Part shown: positions 16,345 through 24,071 of the stretch, piece after piece
Position numbering within the stretch: the stretch's first letter is position 1
How the letters are laid out: every line of letters begins with the position of its first letter
Assembly (NCBI GenBank): GCA_024233115.1
Contig: JACKQB010000003.1
Coordinates: forward strand, 310,001 to 374,000
Length of the DNA stretch: 64,000 nt
Origin: Akkermansiaceae bacterium
GTDB taxonomy: Bacteria > Verrucomicrobiota > Verrucomicrobiia > Verrucomicrobiales > Akkermansiaceae
Direction: 5' to 3'
Position numbers and translations under genes: made by a program
Notes under the pieces: generated by a model
What the model was told of the DNA's origin: nothing
Databases searched by the model: none
The model's input: only the letters and a program-made list of their open reading frames with translations

Positions 16345-16362
16345 AAGTCCTATAGGACCTAT
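16345..16362 (+). repeat. AAGTCCTATAGGACCTAT repeat, nuoF-nuoG spacer copy
   Basis: The 18 bp sequence AAGTCCTATAGGACCTAT is repeated exactly at 25518-25535 in the nuoM-nuoN spacer. The core GTCCTATAGGAC is a perfect palindrome. In each spacer it directly precedes the next start codon. Confidence 0.75.
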
Positions 16363-16369
16363 ATGACCT

Positions 16370-18118
16370 ATGAGTGAATCAAACACAAAACAACTTCCCA
16401 AGGACATCGCCGCTGAAAAAGGCATGGTCAATGTCCAGATCGATGGACACTGGATTCAGGTGCCACGCGGTACGCGGATGATCGAGGCCTGTAAGATGGC
16501 CGAGAAGGAAGTCCCCCACTACTGCTATCACCCGAAGCTATCCTCACCCGGCAACTGCCGTATGTGCCTGGTTCAGATGGGTATGCCGCCGCGCCCGGCC
16601 CCGGGACAAGCTCCTGTCTACGGCAGCGATGGCTACCAGGAAATCGGCTGGATGCCACGCCCTGTCATCGCCTGCGCCAACACCGTTGGCGAGAACATGG
16701 GTATCCGCACCAAGGGTGCCCTGGTGGAAAAATGCCGCGAGGGTGTGATGGAATTTCTCCTCATCAACCACCCGCTCGACTGCCCGATCTGCGACCAGGC
16801 GGGTGAATGCCGACTCCAGGAGTTTTCCGTCGAACACGGCAAAGGCACCTCACGCTTCAAGGAAGACAAGATCAAGAAGCCGAAGAATGTCAAAATCGGA
16901 CCACGTATCCGGCTCGATGACGAGCGATGCATCATGTGCTCGCGCTGTATCCGCTTTATGGACGAAGTGGCCCATGAGCCCGTGTTAGGCTTCACTGAAC
17001 GAGGCACCCACACCACCGTGGGAATCTTCCCGGGCAAGGAACTCACCAACAACTACGGACTCAACACCGTGGACCTCTGCCCAGTCGGGGCCCTGACCAG
17101 CAACGATTTTCGTTTCCAGATGCGCACATGGTTCCTCAAGGAAACCCCGAGCATCGATACCAACTGCGGCACCGGCGCCAACATCACCATCTGGACGCGC
17201 GGCAACAAGATCTTCCGCATCACCCCGCGTCGGAACGATGCCGTGAATTCCTGTTGGATGCCCGACAGCCATCGTCTCAGCTACATCTGCCCGACCGCTG
17301 AAAACCGACTCACCGCACCACTCATCAAGGCCGATGGCGTGCATGAGGAGACCTGCTGGAACCAGTCGATCAGTGCAGCCGCCGATGCGTTAAAACAATT
17401 TGAACCAAGTGAGATTGCCGTGATTGCCTCCGGCCGACAGACCAACGAGGAACTCTTCATGATGCGCACCCTCGCCACCGAGCTGGGAACCGATCTGATC
17501 AGCATTGTCGCGCATACCCAGGAGTCCGATGACATGCTTATTTCATCCGACCGCAATCCTAACACCACAGGTGCCGGACTCATCCTTGAAACCAGTGATC
17601 CCACTGAAAAATTTTCCGCTATTCGTGACGGCATCACCGGTGGCTCCATCAAGGCACTGATCGTCGCCTCCGAAGACCTCACGGAATCCGGCTTCACCAC
17701 TGAAGACCTCGATGCCCTCGAGCTTCTTATTTCCATCCATACGACAACTAACGCAACGGCTCAAGCCAGCGACATCGTCTTCCCCGGTGCCAGCTCCGCT
17801 GAAAAACGGGGCAGCCTGGTCAACGTCAGCGGTCGGATGCAGAAGCTCCACGCAGCCTGCCAACCACCTGCCGATGCGCGTGACGACTGGGAAATCATCA
17901 CCGACATGATCCTCTCGATCACCGGGGAAAGCCCTGACCAGGCCCCTGGCAGCATTGATCAACTCTCGCAGGTCATTGCCACCAGCATCCCCGCCTTTGA
18001 AGGCAAAACCCTCGCCTCGCTCAGTGACCAGGGTGAAGTCATCACCGCAACAGGCGTCACCATCCCCTTGGTTGAACGCGAGAACCAACGCAAAGCGCAT
18101 GGCGAGATAGTCGGCTAG
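16370..18118 (+). CDS. nuoG: NADH-quinone oxidoreductase subunit G
   Basis: 582 aa, a short NuoG. CYHPKLSSPGNCRMC (about 52-66) is the N-terminal [2Fe-2S] site, CPICDQAGECRLQ (about 138-150) with the preceding HPLD holds N5 ligands, and CIMCSRCIRF (about 187-196) plus a later CPVGAL holds N4. The molybdopterin-like domain is reduced (about 220-580) compared with the roughly 900 aa E. coli protein and ends with the segment SDIVFPGASSAEKRGSLVNV. It is followed by the first four-helix-bundle cassette. Confidence 0.95.
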   Translation: MSESNTKQLPKDIAAEKGMVNVQIDGHWIQVPRGTRMIEACKMAEKEVPHYCYHPKLSSPGNCRMCLVQMGMPPRPAPGQAPVYGSDGYQEIGWMPRPVIACANTVGENMGIRTKGALVEKCREGVMEFLLINHPLDCPICDQAGECRLQEFSVEHGKGTSRFKEDKIKKPKNVKIGPRIRLDDERCIMCSRCIRFMDEVAHEPVLGFTERGTHTTVGIFPGKELTNNYGLNTVDLCPVGALTSNDFRFQMRTWFLKETPSIDTNCGTGANITIWTRGNKIFRITPRRNDAVNSCWMPDSHRLSYICPTAENRLTAPLIKADGVHEETCWNQSISAAADALKQFEPSEIAVIASGRQTNEELFMMRTLATELGTDLISIVAHTQESDDMLISSDRNPNTTGAGLILETSDPTEKFSAIRDGITGGSIKALIVASEDLTESGFTTEDLDALELLISIHTTTNATAQASDIVFPGASSAEKRGSLVNVSGRMQKLHAACQPPADARDDWEIITDMILSITGESPDQAPGSIDQLSQVIATSIPAFEGKTLASLSDQGEVITATGVTIPLVERENQRKAHGEIVG

Positions 18119-18126
18119 AGCCGACA

Positions 18127-18588
18127 GTTGTTAGTTATCTGTTATTAGTTATTAGGAAACCATGGAAAATCTTAAAACATTCGAAGAGTTAAAGTGCTGG
18201 CAAGCATGTCGGGTGCTTCGTTTATTTGTGAAAGACGAAATCGTTCCGCTTTTTCCAAAAGATGAAAAATTCCGCCTCATTGATCAAATAACTCGCGCTG
18301 CGCGCTCAACAACGGCCAACATTGCAGAGGGCTATGGCCGATTTCATTACCTCGATAATGCCAAATTCTGCTGTAACGCACGAGGCTCTTGCTGGGAAAC
18401 TCTCGATCACCTCATTACAGCGCATGACGAAAATTACATCGATAGCACACAGCTTCAGTCAGGCCGCGACAAAGTCAGCGAAGCTGTCAAAATTCTAAAC
18501 GGATACATTTCCTACCTCAAAAAATCGTCCCAAAAATCATAAATCTCGGTTTCTGTTTCCTAATAACCCACAACAGATAACTGATAAC
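18127..18588. mobile_element. Candidate four-helix-bundle cassette 1, with terminal inverted repeats
   Basis: Left end 18127-18160 and right end 18555-18588 are inverted copies, 34 bp each, matching at 29 of 34 positions. The left end starts GTTGTTAGTTATCTG and finishes GTTATTAGGAAAC; the right end starts GTTTCCTAATAAC. The inner TAGGAAAC puts an AGGA Shine-Dalgarno just before the ATG of the enclosed gene, so the repeat also serves as its ribosome-binding site. No transposase is encoded. The same ends occur without a gene at 19752-19855. Mobility is inferred. Confidence 0.6.
18162..18542 (+). CDS. Four-helix-bundle protein (S23/IVP family), copy 1
   Basis: 126 aa. KTFEELKCWQACRVLRLFVK, LIDQITRAARSTTANIAEGY and KFCCNARGSCWETLDHLI are the defining segments of the 23S rRNA intervening-sequence protein family, which is structurally like the Avd protein of diversity-generating retroelements. 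The function is unknown. The gene interrupts the nuo operon between nuoG and nuoH in the same orientation, has plainer, more AT-rich codons than its neighbours, and is bracketed by inverted repeats. It is not a complex I subunit; its position looks like an insertion. Confidence 0.9.
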   Translation: MENLKTFEELKCWQACRVLRLFVKDEIVPLFPKDEKFRLIDQITRAARSTTANIAEGYGRFHYLDNAKFCCNARGSCWETLDHLITAHDENYIDSTQLQSGRDKVSEAVKILNGYISYLKKSSQKS

Positions 18589-18596
18589 TCCACCCC

Positions 18597-19751
18597 ATGG
18601 ACCCTCTCCTCTTTCTCATTATCAGCACAGCGGTGAAGATCATCGTCTTCACCTTCGTCTGCACGCTGCCCATCATTGCTTACTCGACCTATGCCGAGCG
18701 CCGTGTGTCCTCGATCATCCAGGATCGCGTCGGACCTAACAGGGTCGGCATTCCCCTCACCTTGTTTGGGTGCAAAAAGGATATCCATTTCGCTGGACTG
18801 CTTCAGCCTCTGGCGGATGGATTAAAGGCCTTCCTCAAGGAGGATCTTGTCCCGGGCCATGTGCGCAAGTTCTTTTTCTGGATCGCACCGGCACTCGCTG
18901 CGGCACCCGGATTCCTCTGTATCTGCATCCTCCCGTTTGGCAGCAGTATCCATTTGTTTGGCCACGATATCAAACTCGTTATCGCTGATATCGATGCCGG
19001 GCCACTGTTCGTTTTCGCCATTGCCTCGCTCAGCGTCTACGGCATCACCATCGCCGGCTGGGCATCGAACAATAAATACTCATTCCTCGGTGGCGTGCGC
19101 TCCTGCGCCCAGATGATTTCCTACGAAATCGCACTCGGCCTCTCGCTGATCCCGATCCTGATGGTCTTCGGCCAGCTCAACCTCTCCGACATCGTACAGG
19201 CCCAGGCTGATGGCGGCTGGACACTGCTTCCGCTCTGGAATGAACACGGCAGCCTGCTCGACAAAGCCTACTGGGAAAACTCCGGTGAGCAGTGGCTGCT
19301 GATGATTCCTTTGTTGATCTCCTTTGTTATCTTCACCACCTCCATTTTTGCCGAAACCAATCGGATGCCTTTTGACCTTCCCGAGTGTGAGACGGAACTT
19401 GTGGGCGGTTACCACACGGAATATTCATCGATGAAGTTCGCCCTCTTTTTCCTCGGCGAGTATGCGGCCATGATCGTCGGCTCCGCCGTGATCGTCACCC
19501 TTTTCTTCGGTGGCTGGTCGTTAGGCTTCGGCCTCGATGCCGCCATCTCCAACATGGCCTTTGGCGGCCTTCTCCACATCCTGATCTTCCTCGCCAAGGT
19601 GATCGCCTTTGTCATTTTCTTTATCTGGGTGCGCTGGACCGTGCCCCGTTTCCGTTACGACCAGCTGATGAAGCTCGGCTGGGTTGTCTTTTTCGAACTC
19701 GCCCTCGTCAACATCTTCATCACCGCCGGCATCATCATGATGTTGAATTAA
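18597..19751 (+). CDS. nuoH: NADH-quinone oxidoreductase subunit H
   Basis: 384 aa, about eight membrane helices. RRVSSIIQDRVGPNRVGIP (about 37-55) and FAETNRMPFDLPECETELVG are the most conserved NuoH segments and line the quinone chamber and the start of the proton path. It carries a slightly long loop with FGQLNLSDIVQAQADGG. The start directly follows the right end of four-helix-bundle cassette 1, with no Shine-Dalgarno. Confidence 0.96.
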   Translation: MDPLLFLIISTAVKIIVFTFVCTLPIIAYSTYAERRVSSIIQDRVGPNRVGIPLTLFGCKKDIHFAGLLQPLADGLKAFLKEDLVPGHVRKFFFWIAPALAAAPGFLCICILPFGSSIHLFGHDIKLVIADIDAGPLFVFAIASLSVYGITIAGWASNNKYSFLGGVRSCAQMISYEIALGLSLIPILMVFGQLNLSDIVQAQADGGWTLLPLWNEHGSLLDKAYWENSGEQWLLMIPLLISFVIFTTSIFAETNRMPFDLPECETELVGGYHTEYSSMKFALFFLGEYAAMIVGSAVIVTLFFGGWSLGFGLDAAISNMAFGGLLHILIFLAKVIAFVIFFIWVRWTVPRFRYDQLMKLGWVVFFELALVNIFITAGIIMMLN

Positions 19752-19855
19752 GTTATCGGTTATTTGTTATCAGACACCCCACACACATTATTCTTTCCAC
19801 ACACTTCAACCGCATACTCGGAATTCCTAATAACCTATAACGGATAACCGACAAC
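19752..19855. repeat. Gene-less relative of cassette 1 in the nuoH-nuoI spacer
   Basis: Left end 19752-19773 (GTTATCGGTTATTTGTTATC...) and right end 19824-19855 (starting TTCCTAATAACC) are inverted and match at 17 of 22 positions. The right end, read in reverse, matches the left end of cassette 1 at 27 of 32 positions. The 50 bp between them holds no gene. It is either a deletion remnant or a non-autonomous copy. Confidence 0.6.
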
Positions 19856-19867
19856 TGATCCCCTCCC

Positions 19868-20434
19868 ATGGCCACAATCAAAGTCACTCGTCCCAAGCTC
19901 ACCCTGCTGGAGAAGCTCTATCTTCCGGCTGTCATCAAGGGTTTGTGGATCACTCTCGGGCACGCCATCCGTTCTGTACGCGGAAAAACACCCGGTGCTG
20001 ACCAATTCAATTCATCCGGACTTGGTGTCACCATGCAGTATCCGGAAACGAAGTGGGACGACCACCTTCCCGAATATTACCGCGGCGTGCCGGCCCTGGT
20101 CACCGATGAACAGGAACGCGAGCGCTGTGTTTCCTGCCAGCTGTGCGAATTTATCTGCCCCCCCAAAGCGATTACCATTCTCCCCGGCGAAATCGAATCG
20201 GACGACCCCTGGGCGAAGGTTGAAAAGCGGCCCAAGGAATTCGAGATTGATATGACCCGCTGCATCTACTGTGGCATGTGCGAGGAAGTTTGCCCCGAAC
20301 AAGCGATATTCCTCCGCCAGGATTACGCCATGACCGGACTCACCCGCGCCGACATGGTGAACGACAAAAAACGCCTTTATGAAATCGGCGGTGTCCGCAC
20401 CGGTCTGGTCAACAAGTGGAACGAGATCAAGTGA
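19868..20434 (+). CDS. nuoI: NADH-quinone oxidoreductase subunit I
   Basis: 188 aa, an 8Fe ferredoxin-like subunit. CVSCQLCEFICPPKA (about 87-101) and CIYCGMCEEVCPEQA (about 132-146) bind clusters N6a and N6b. The N-terminal amphipathic region (EKLYLPAVIKGLWITLGHAI) docks it to the membrane arm. It starts 12 bp after the gene-less repeat. Motifs and length are normal. Confidence 0.96.
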   Translation: MATIKVTRPKLTLLEKLYLPAVIKGLWITLGHAIRSVRGKTPGADQFNSSGLGVTMQYPETKWDDHLPEYYRGVPALVTDEQERERCVSCQLCEFICPPKAITILPGEIESDDPWAKVEKRPKEFEIDMTRCIYCGMCEEVCPEQAIFLRQDYAMTGLTRADMVNDKKRLYEIGGVRTGLVNKWNEIK

Positions 20435-20507
20435 CCTTAAACTCCAAGTTCCAAACTCCAAATACCAAGCAAGAAATTCTGTTAATTTTGTAAATCCTGT
20501 CTAACAA
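20435..20507 (+). repeat. Low-complexity spacer, nuoI-nuoJ
   Basis: Runs of CCAAACTCCAAATACCAAGC are followed by GAAATTCTGTTAATTTTGT and AAATCCTGTCTAAC. TTCCAAACTCCAAA (20449-20462) recurs inverted at 10990-11003, CTCCAAATACCAAGCA (20456-20471) recurs at 33991-34006, and the CTGTTAATT/CTGTCTAA part recurs before nuoE. No gene is present. Confidence 0.65.
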
Positions 20508-21449
20508 ATGATCTCACCACTCTTTTACATCTTTGCCGCGATGATGCTGGTTGGCGGCACCATGGTTGTGTTCATGCGCAATCCTGTTTCCAGTGCCCTC
20601 TCGATGGTACTGAGTTTTCTTGGGCTCGCCGGTATTCTGATCGGTCTGAATGCCTACTTCGTCGGCATCCTCCAGATCCTGGTTTATGCGGGTGCCATTA
20701 TGGTGTTGTTTATTTTCATCATCATGCTCCTCGACCTGAAAAAAGAGGAAAGCCACCCACGCAAGGGCGTTGCGATCGCGGCCGGTGTGATCCTGCCGTT
20801 GGTGCTTGTGATCCAGCTTGCCGGTGTTTTATCCAGCGACCAGGACTCTCCCAAGGCACCAAAACTCGAACTCAGAAAAGCGTCCGCCGACTTTGTTGAA
20901 AAGGATCACAAAACCATCCATCAACGCCTCGCCGACAACCGGCTTCCCGACATTCACCTGATTGGACAAAAGCTGTTTACCGATTATAACTTCCCGCTTC
21001 AGGTTATCGCCGTGCTGTTACTTGTCGCCACGGTCGGCTGCGTTGCGCTTTCAAAAAAGGCAACGGTTGCCGCGACCAAACTTTCGACCAACAAACGCAT
21101 CCCCACGGTTAGTGCAGCCCCCCAAGCCAGGCCAGAACCCACACCCGTCGTTGAGCCAGAGCCAGTAAACGACGAGGCTCTCCCGGCAAACACCTCGACC
21201 GATGAAAAGCGTGGTTTGGTCTACACCTCCAAGCCTGATGAAGCAGACGACCTCAAAGTCATCTCAGGCGTCGGATCCGTGCTTGAATCCAAGCTCAATG
21301 ATTTCGGTATCTACACCTACAAACAAATCGCCGACTGGTCGGAGGCCAATATCGAGGAGTTTGACAATTTACTTTCATTCAAAGGCCGCATCACCCGCGA
21401 TGACTGGCTCACCCAAGCCGCTGAACTTCACGCCAAGAAAAACGCCTAA
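20508..21449 (+). CDS. nuoJ: NADH-quinone oxidoreductase subunit J with C-terminal helix-hairpin-helix domain
   Basis: 313 aa, far longer than the usual 170-200. Residues 1-100 and 160-180 form the NuoJ membrane bundle (SALSMVLSFLGLAGILIGLN, ILVYAGAIMVLFIFIIMLLD). After a Pro/Glu-rich linker (about 200-235: RPEPTPVVEPEPVN), residues about 240-313 encode DDLKVISGVGSVLESKLNDF, GIYTYKQIADWSEANIEEFD and FKGRITRDDWLTQA. This helix-hairpin-helix module is familiar as a C-terminal extension of NuoE-type or ribosomal-L21-type proteins. Here it hangs from the membrane arm on the cytoplasmic or periplasmic side, which I cannot tell. Confidence 0.9.
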   Translation: MISPLFYIFAAMMLVGGTMVVFMRNPVSSALSMVLSFLGLAGILIGLNAYFVGILQILVYAGAIMVLFIFIIMLLDLKKEESHPRKGVAIAAGVILPLVLVIQLAGVLSSDQDSPKAPKLELRKASADFVEKDHKTIHQRLADNRLPDIHLIGQKLFTDYNFPLQVIAVLLLVATVGCVALSKKATVAATKLSTNKRIPTVSAAPQARPEPTPVVEPEPVNDEALPANTSTDEKRGLVYTSKPDEADDLKVISGVGSVLESKLNDFGIYTYKQIADWSEANIEEFDNLLSFKGRITRDDWLTQAAELHAKKNA

Positions 21450-21460
21450 CATTTTTCATC

Positions 21461-21784
21461 ATGCCTACTCCTTCCCTCAATGAATACCTGATGATATCGG
21501 GATTGCTATTCGCCATTGGTTTGGCGGGTGTGATCATCCGGCGCAACATCATCGTTATCTTTATGTGTCTGGAATTAATGCTGGCCGCCGCTTCGCTGTC
21601 GCTGGTTGCCTTTTCCCGGTTCAACCTCACCAAGGGGCTACCCGACTACGATGGCCAGGTGTTTGTATTTTTCATCATCACCGTGGCCGCCGCTGAAGTG
21701 GCGGTGGGTCTTGCGATCATCGTCTCCCTCTTCAGGGCAAGGCAGACCATCCACACGGATGAGCTGACCTCGCTGAAAGGCTGA
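21461..21784 (+). CDS. nuoK: NADH-quinone oxidoreductase subunit K
   Basis: 107 aa with three membrane helices. It contains the buried glutamates of NuoK in MCLELMLAAASL (E about 34) and AAAEVAVGLAII (E about 70). NuoK is part of the proton path next to NuoJ and NuoA. It starts 11 bp after nuoJ. Its stop TGA (21782-21784) touches the left end of four-helix-bundle cassette 2. Confidence 0.95.
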   Translation: MPTPSLNEYLMISGLLFAIGLAGVIIRRNIIVIFMCLELMLAAASLSLVAFSRFNLTKGLPDYDGQVFVFFIITVAAAEVAVGLAIIVSLFRARQTIHTDELTSLKG

Positions 21785-22208
21785 AGTTTCAAGATTCAAG
21801 TTTTCAGTTTCAAGCATCACAATTATGGCATTTCACTCATTCGAAGATTTAGAAGTCTGGAAACGGGCATGTCGCCTCTCACTAAAAATATTTAAGCATA
21901 TGAAAACCTCCAATAATTTTGCACTAAAGGATCAGATGACTCGATCTGCCATTTCCGTGCCTTCCAACATTGCAGAAGGTCAGGAAAGAGACAGTCCTGG
22001 TGATTTTGTACGCTTTTTGAGAATAGCTAAAGGATCTTGTGGAGAGCTACGAACCCAACTGTATTTAGCTCAACAATCACATGAATTAACCCAAGAAATC
22101 AGCAAACCACTCATTCAAGAAACAAAGGAAATTTCAAGTATGCTCCAAGGCCTCATCCGCTCAATCCAAGCTGCTTGAAACTGAAAACTGAACACTTTAA
22201 ACTTTAAA
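21784..22208. mobile_element. Candidate four-helix-bundle cassette 2, with terminal inverted repeats
   Basis: The left repeat 21784-21815 (starts AAGTTTCAAGATTCAAG) and right repeat 22173-22208 (starts GCTTGAAACTGAAAACTG) are inverted. The inner 17 bp, AGTTTTCAGTTTCAAGC at 21799-21815, is perfectly complementary to 22173-22189; the outer parts match imperfectly. The left end touches the nuoK stop and the right end abuts the nuoL ATG. The right repeat also encodes the last Ala and the stop of the enclosed gene. The repeat sequence is unrelated to that of cassette 1, though the layout is identical. Confidence 0.6.
21825..22178 (+). CDS. Four-helix-bundle protein (S23/IVP family), copy 2
   Basis: 117 aa. 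SFEDLEVWKRACRLSLKIF, LKDQMTRSAISVPSNIAEGQ and FVRFLRIAKGSCGELRTQLY are family-defining. Function is unknown; homologues were first seen inside intervening sequences of 23S rRNA genes, and Avd is a structural relative. It lies between nuoK and nuoL, the second such insertion in this operon, and is clearly AT-richer than its neighbours. It is only distantly similar to copy 1, so the two were probably acquired separately. Confidence 0.9.
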   Translation: MAFHSFEDLEVWKRACRLSLKIFKHMKTSNNFALKDQMTRSAISVPSNIAEGQERDSPGDFVRFLRIAKGSCGELRTQLYLAQQSHELTQEISKPLIQETKEISSMLQGLIRSIQAA

Positions 22209-24035
22209 ATGGAAAATCTTCCCTGGTTCTTACTTCTCCTGCCAATCGCGAGTGCTGCGATTATTCAGTTTGGGCTGAAACGTAGTGCGTTGGCGTCCTC
22301 TGCGCTGTCGACGCTCTCGGTGGTCGTGACCTTCGGCATTGCCTGCTCGTTACTTGGCTCTACGGCCGAGGCTGATCACTCGTGGATCAAAGCCGGAAGT
22401 TTTGAACTCGGAATCGGCTACAAGCTCGACCAGCTGGCAACCGGTATGATGATTGTGGTGACCGGCATTGGTATGCTGGTTCACATTTTCTCGCTTGGCT
22501 ATATGAAGGATGACGAGGCGAAAGCGCGTTACTTTGGTGGCCTGTCGCTGTTTATGTTCTCCATGACCGGCATCGTAATGGCTTCGAACTTCATTATGAT
22601 GTTTATCTTCTGGGAGTTGGTTGGTCTATCCTCCTACCTGCTCATCGGTCACTGGTATCAGAAGGACTCTGCGGCTGATGCGGCGAAAAAGGCGTTCCTG
22701 GCCAACCGGGTGGGTGACTTCGGCTTTATGATCGGCATCCTGATGCTCTGGGGGATCATGGGCACGGTGGTATTTGCCGATATGGACGGAAGCAAGTTCT
22801 CACCGTTCTACACCTGCCTGACAGGAACCATTATCCTTCTCGTTTTCTGTGGTGCCATCGGCAAATCCGCCCAGCTTCCGCTGCACGTCTGGCTGCCTGA
22901 TGCGATGGAAGGTCCGACTCCTGTTTCCGCACTGATCCACGCCGCCACCATGGTCGCGGCGGGTGTCTACATGATGGCACGGCTGTTTTTCTCATTGGAC
23001 ATCACGCCGGAAAACGCCGGATTCATCGGGTTTGCTCCACAGGTCATTGCCTGGGTGGGCGGCATCACCGCCCTGCTGGCGGCACTCATGGCGACGCAGC
23101 AGAACGACATCAAGAAAATCCTCGCCTATTCCACCCTTTCCCAGCTCGGATACATGGTGATGGCTGTCGGCCTGATCGCCCCGGAAGCCGGAATGTTCCA
23201 TCTGTTTACCCACGCATGGTTCAAGGCCCTGCTTTTCCTTGGCTCCGGCGCTGTGATCTATGCCTGCCACCATGAACAGGACATCTGGAAAATGGGTGGA
23301 CTGCTCAAGAAAATGCCGGTCACTGCGATCTCCTTCCTGGTCGGAACCGCTGCCTTGACCGCTGTCCCGTTTACTTCCGGTTTCTATTCCAAGGAAGGTA
23401 TTCTCCACGCAGCGGAACATGCACACAACCAGCCCTTGTTCTGGCTGGCTGTCGCCGTCGCCGCACTCACTACATTCTACATGCTGCGATTGTTCTTTGT
23501 CGCATTCCTCGGAAAATCACGCGACCACGGAGCTGAGAAAGCGAAGGAGGTGCCGGTTGTCATGTGGCTGCCTCTGGCTGCTTTGGGTGCCATGGCCATT
23601 GTTGCACCATGGATTTCCTCAGCCATCCTGCCGATTGCCAGTGGCTGGGATCTGAACCTGCATTTCATGCCTCCGATGGGCACAGCATTCTACGCTTCCA
23701 TAGGGGCTTTTGTTCTGGGTGCCATTGCCGCCTTTGTTCTTTATTTTGGCAAGGACAAAGACCCGCTCAACATCCCCCTGTTCCGCAACAAGTTCTACCT
23801 CGACGAAATCTATGCGTGGCTGATCAAGATTTTCCAGGACGCCTTTGCAGCCATCGTGCATTTCTTTGATGAGTTTCTTATCAATGGTATGATCGTTGGC
23901 GGCCTTTCACGGTCCGCCACTGGCATTGGTAATGTGTTCCGCCGTTATGCCCAGTCCGGTAGCCTCAGTGGCTATGCCTTCCTGATGGCTGTGGGTGTGT
24001 TGCTTGTCATCTACTTCACCGTTTTCGCCTCCTAA
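22209..24035 (+). CDS. nuoL: NADH-quinone oxidoreductase subunit L
   Basis: 608 aa antiporter-like proton pump subunit. FIFWELVGLSSYLLIG (catalytic Glu), LHVWLPDAMEGPTPVSALIH and KKILAYSTLSQLGYM are the conserved functional segments. The C-terminus has the expected lateral helix with a final transmembrane segment (FLMAVGVLLVIYFTVFA). It starts immediately after cassette 2, which may place its translation under the influence of that repeat. Confidence 0.97.
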   Translation: MENLPWFLLLLPIASAAIIQFGLKRSALASSALSTLSVVVTFGIACSLLGSTAEADHSWIKAGSFELGIGYKLDQLATGMMIVVTGIGMLVHIFSLGYMKDDEAKARYFGGLSLFMFSMTGIVMASNFIMMFIFWELVGLSSYLLIGHWYQKDSAADAAKKAFLANRVGDFGFMIGILMLWGIMGTVVFADMDGSKFSPFYTCLTGTIILLVFCGAIGKSAQLPLHVWLPDAMEGPTPVSALIHAATMVAAGVYMMARLFFSLDITPENAGFIGFAPQVIAWVGGITALLAALMATQQNDIKKILAYSTLSQLGYMVMAVGLIAPEAGMFHLFTHAWFKALLFLGSGAVIYACHHEQDIWKMGGLLKKMPVTAISFLVGTAALTAVPFTSGFYSKEGILHAAEHAHNQPLFWLAVAVAALTTFYMLRLFFVAFLGKSRDHGAEKAKEVPVVMWLPLAALGAMAIVAPWISSAILPIASGWDLNLHFMPPMGTAFYASIGAFVLGAIAAFVLYFGKDKDPLNIPLFRNKFYLDEIYAWLIKIFQDAFAAIVHFFDEFLINGMIVGGLSRSATGIGNVFRRYAQSGSLSGYAFLMAVGVLLVIYFTVFAS

Positions 24036-24071
24036 GCCCTCTCATTTTCCCAACGTCAATTTCTAACATCC

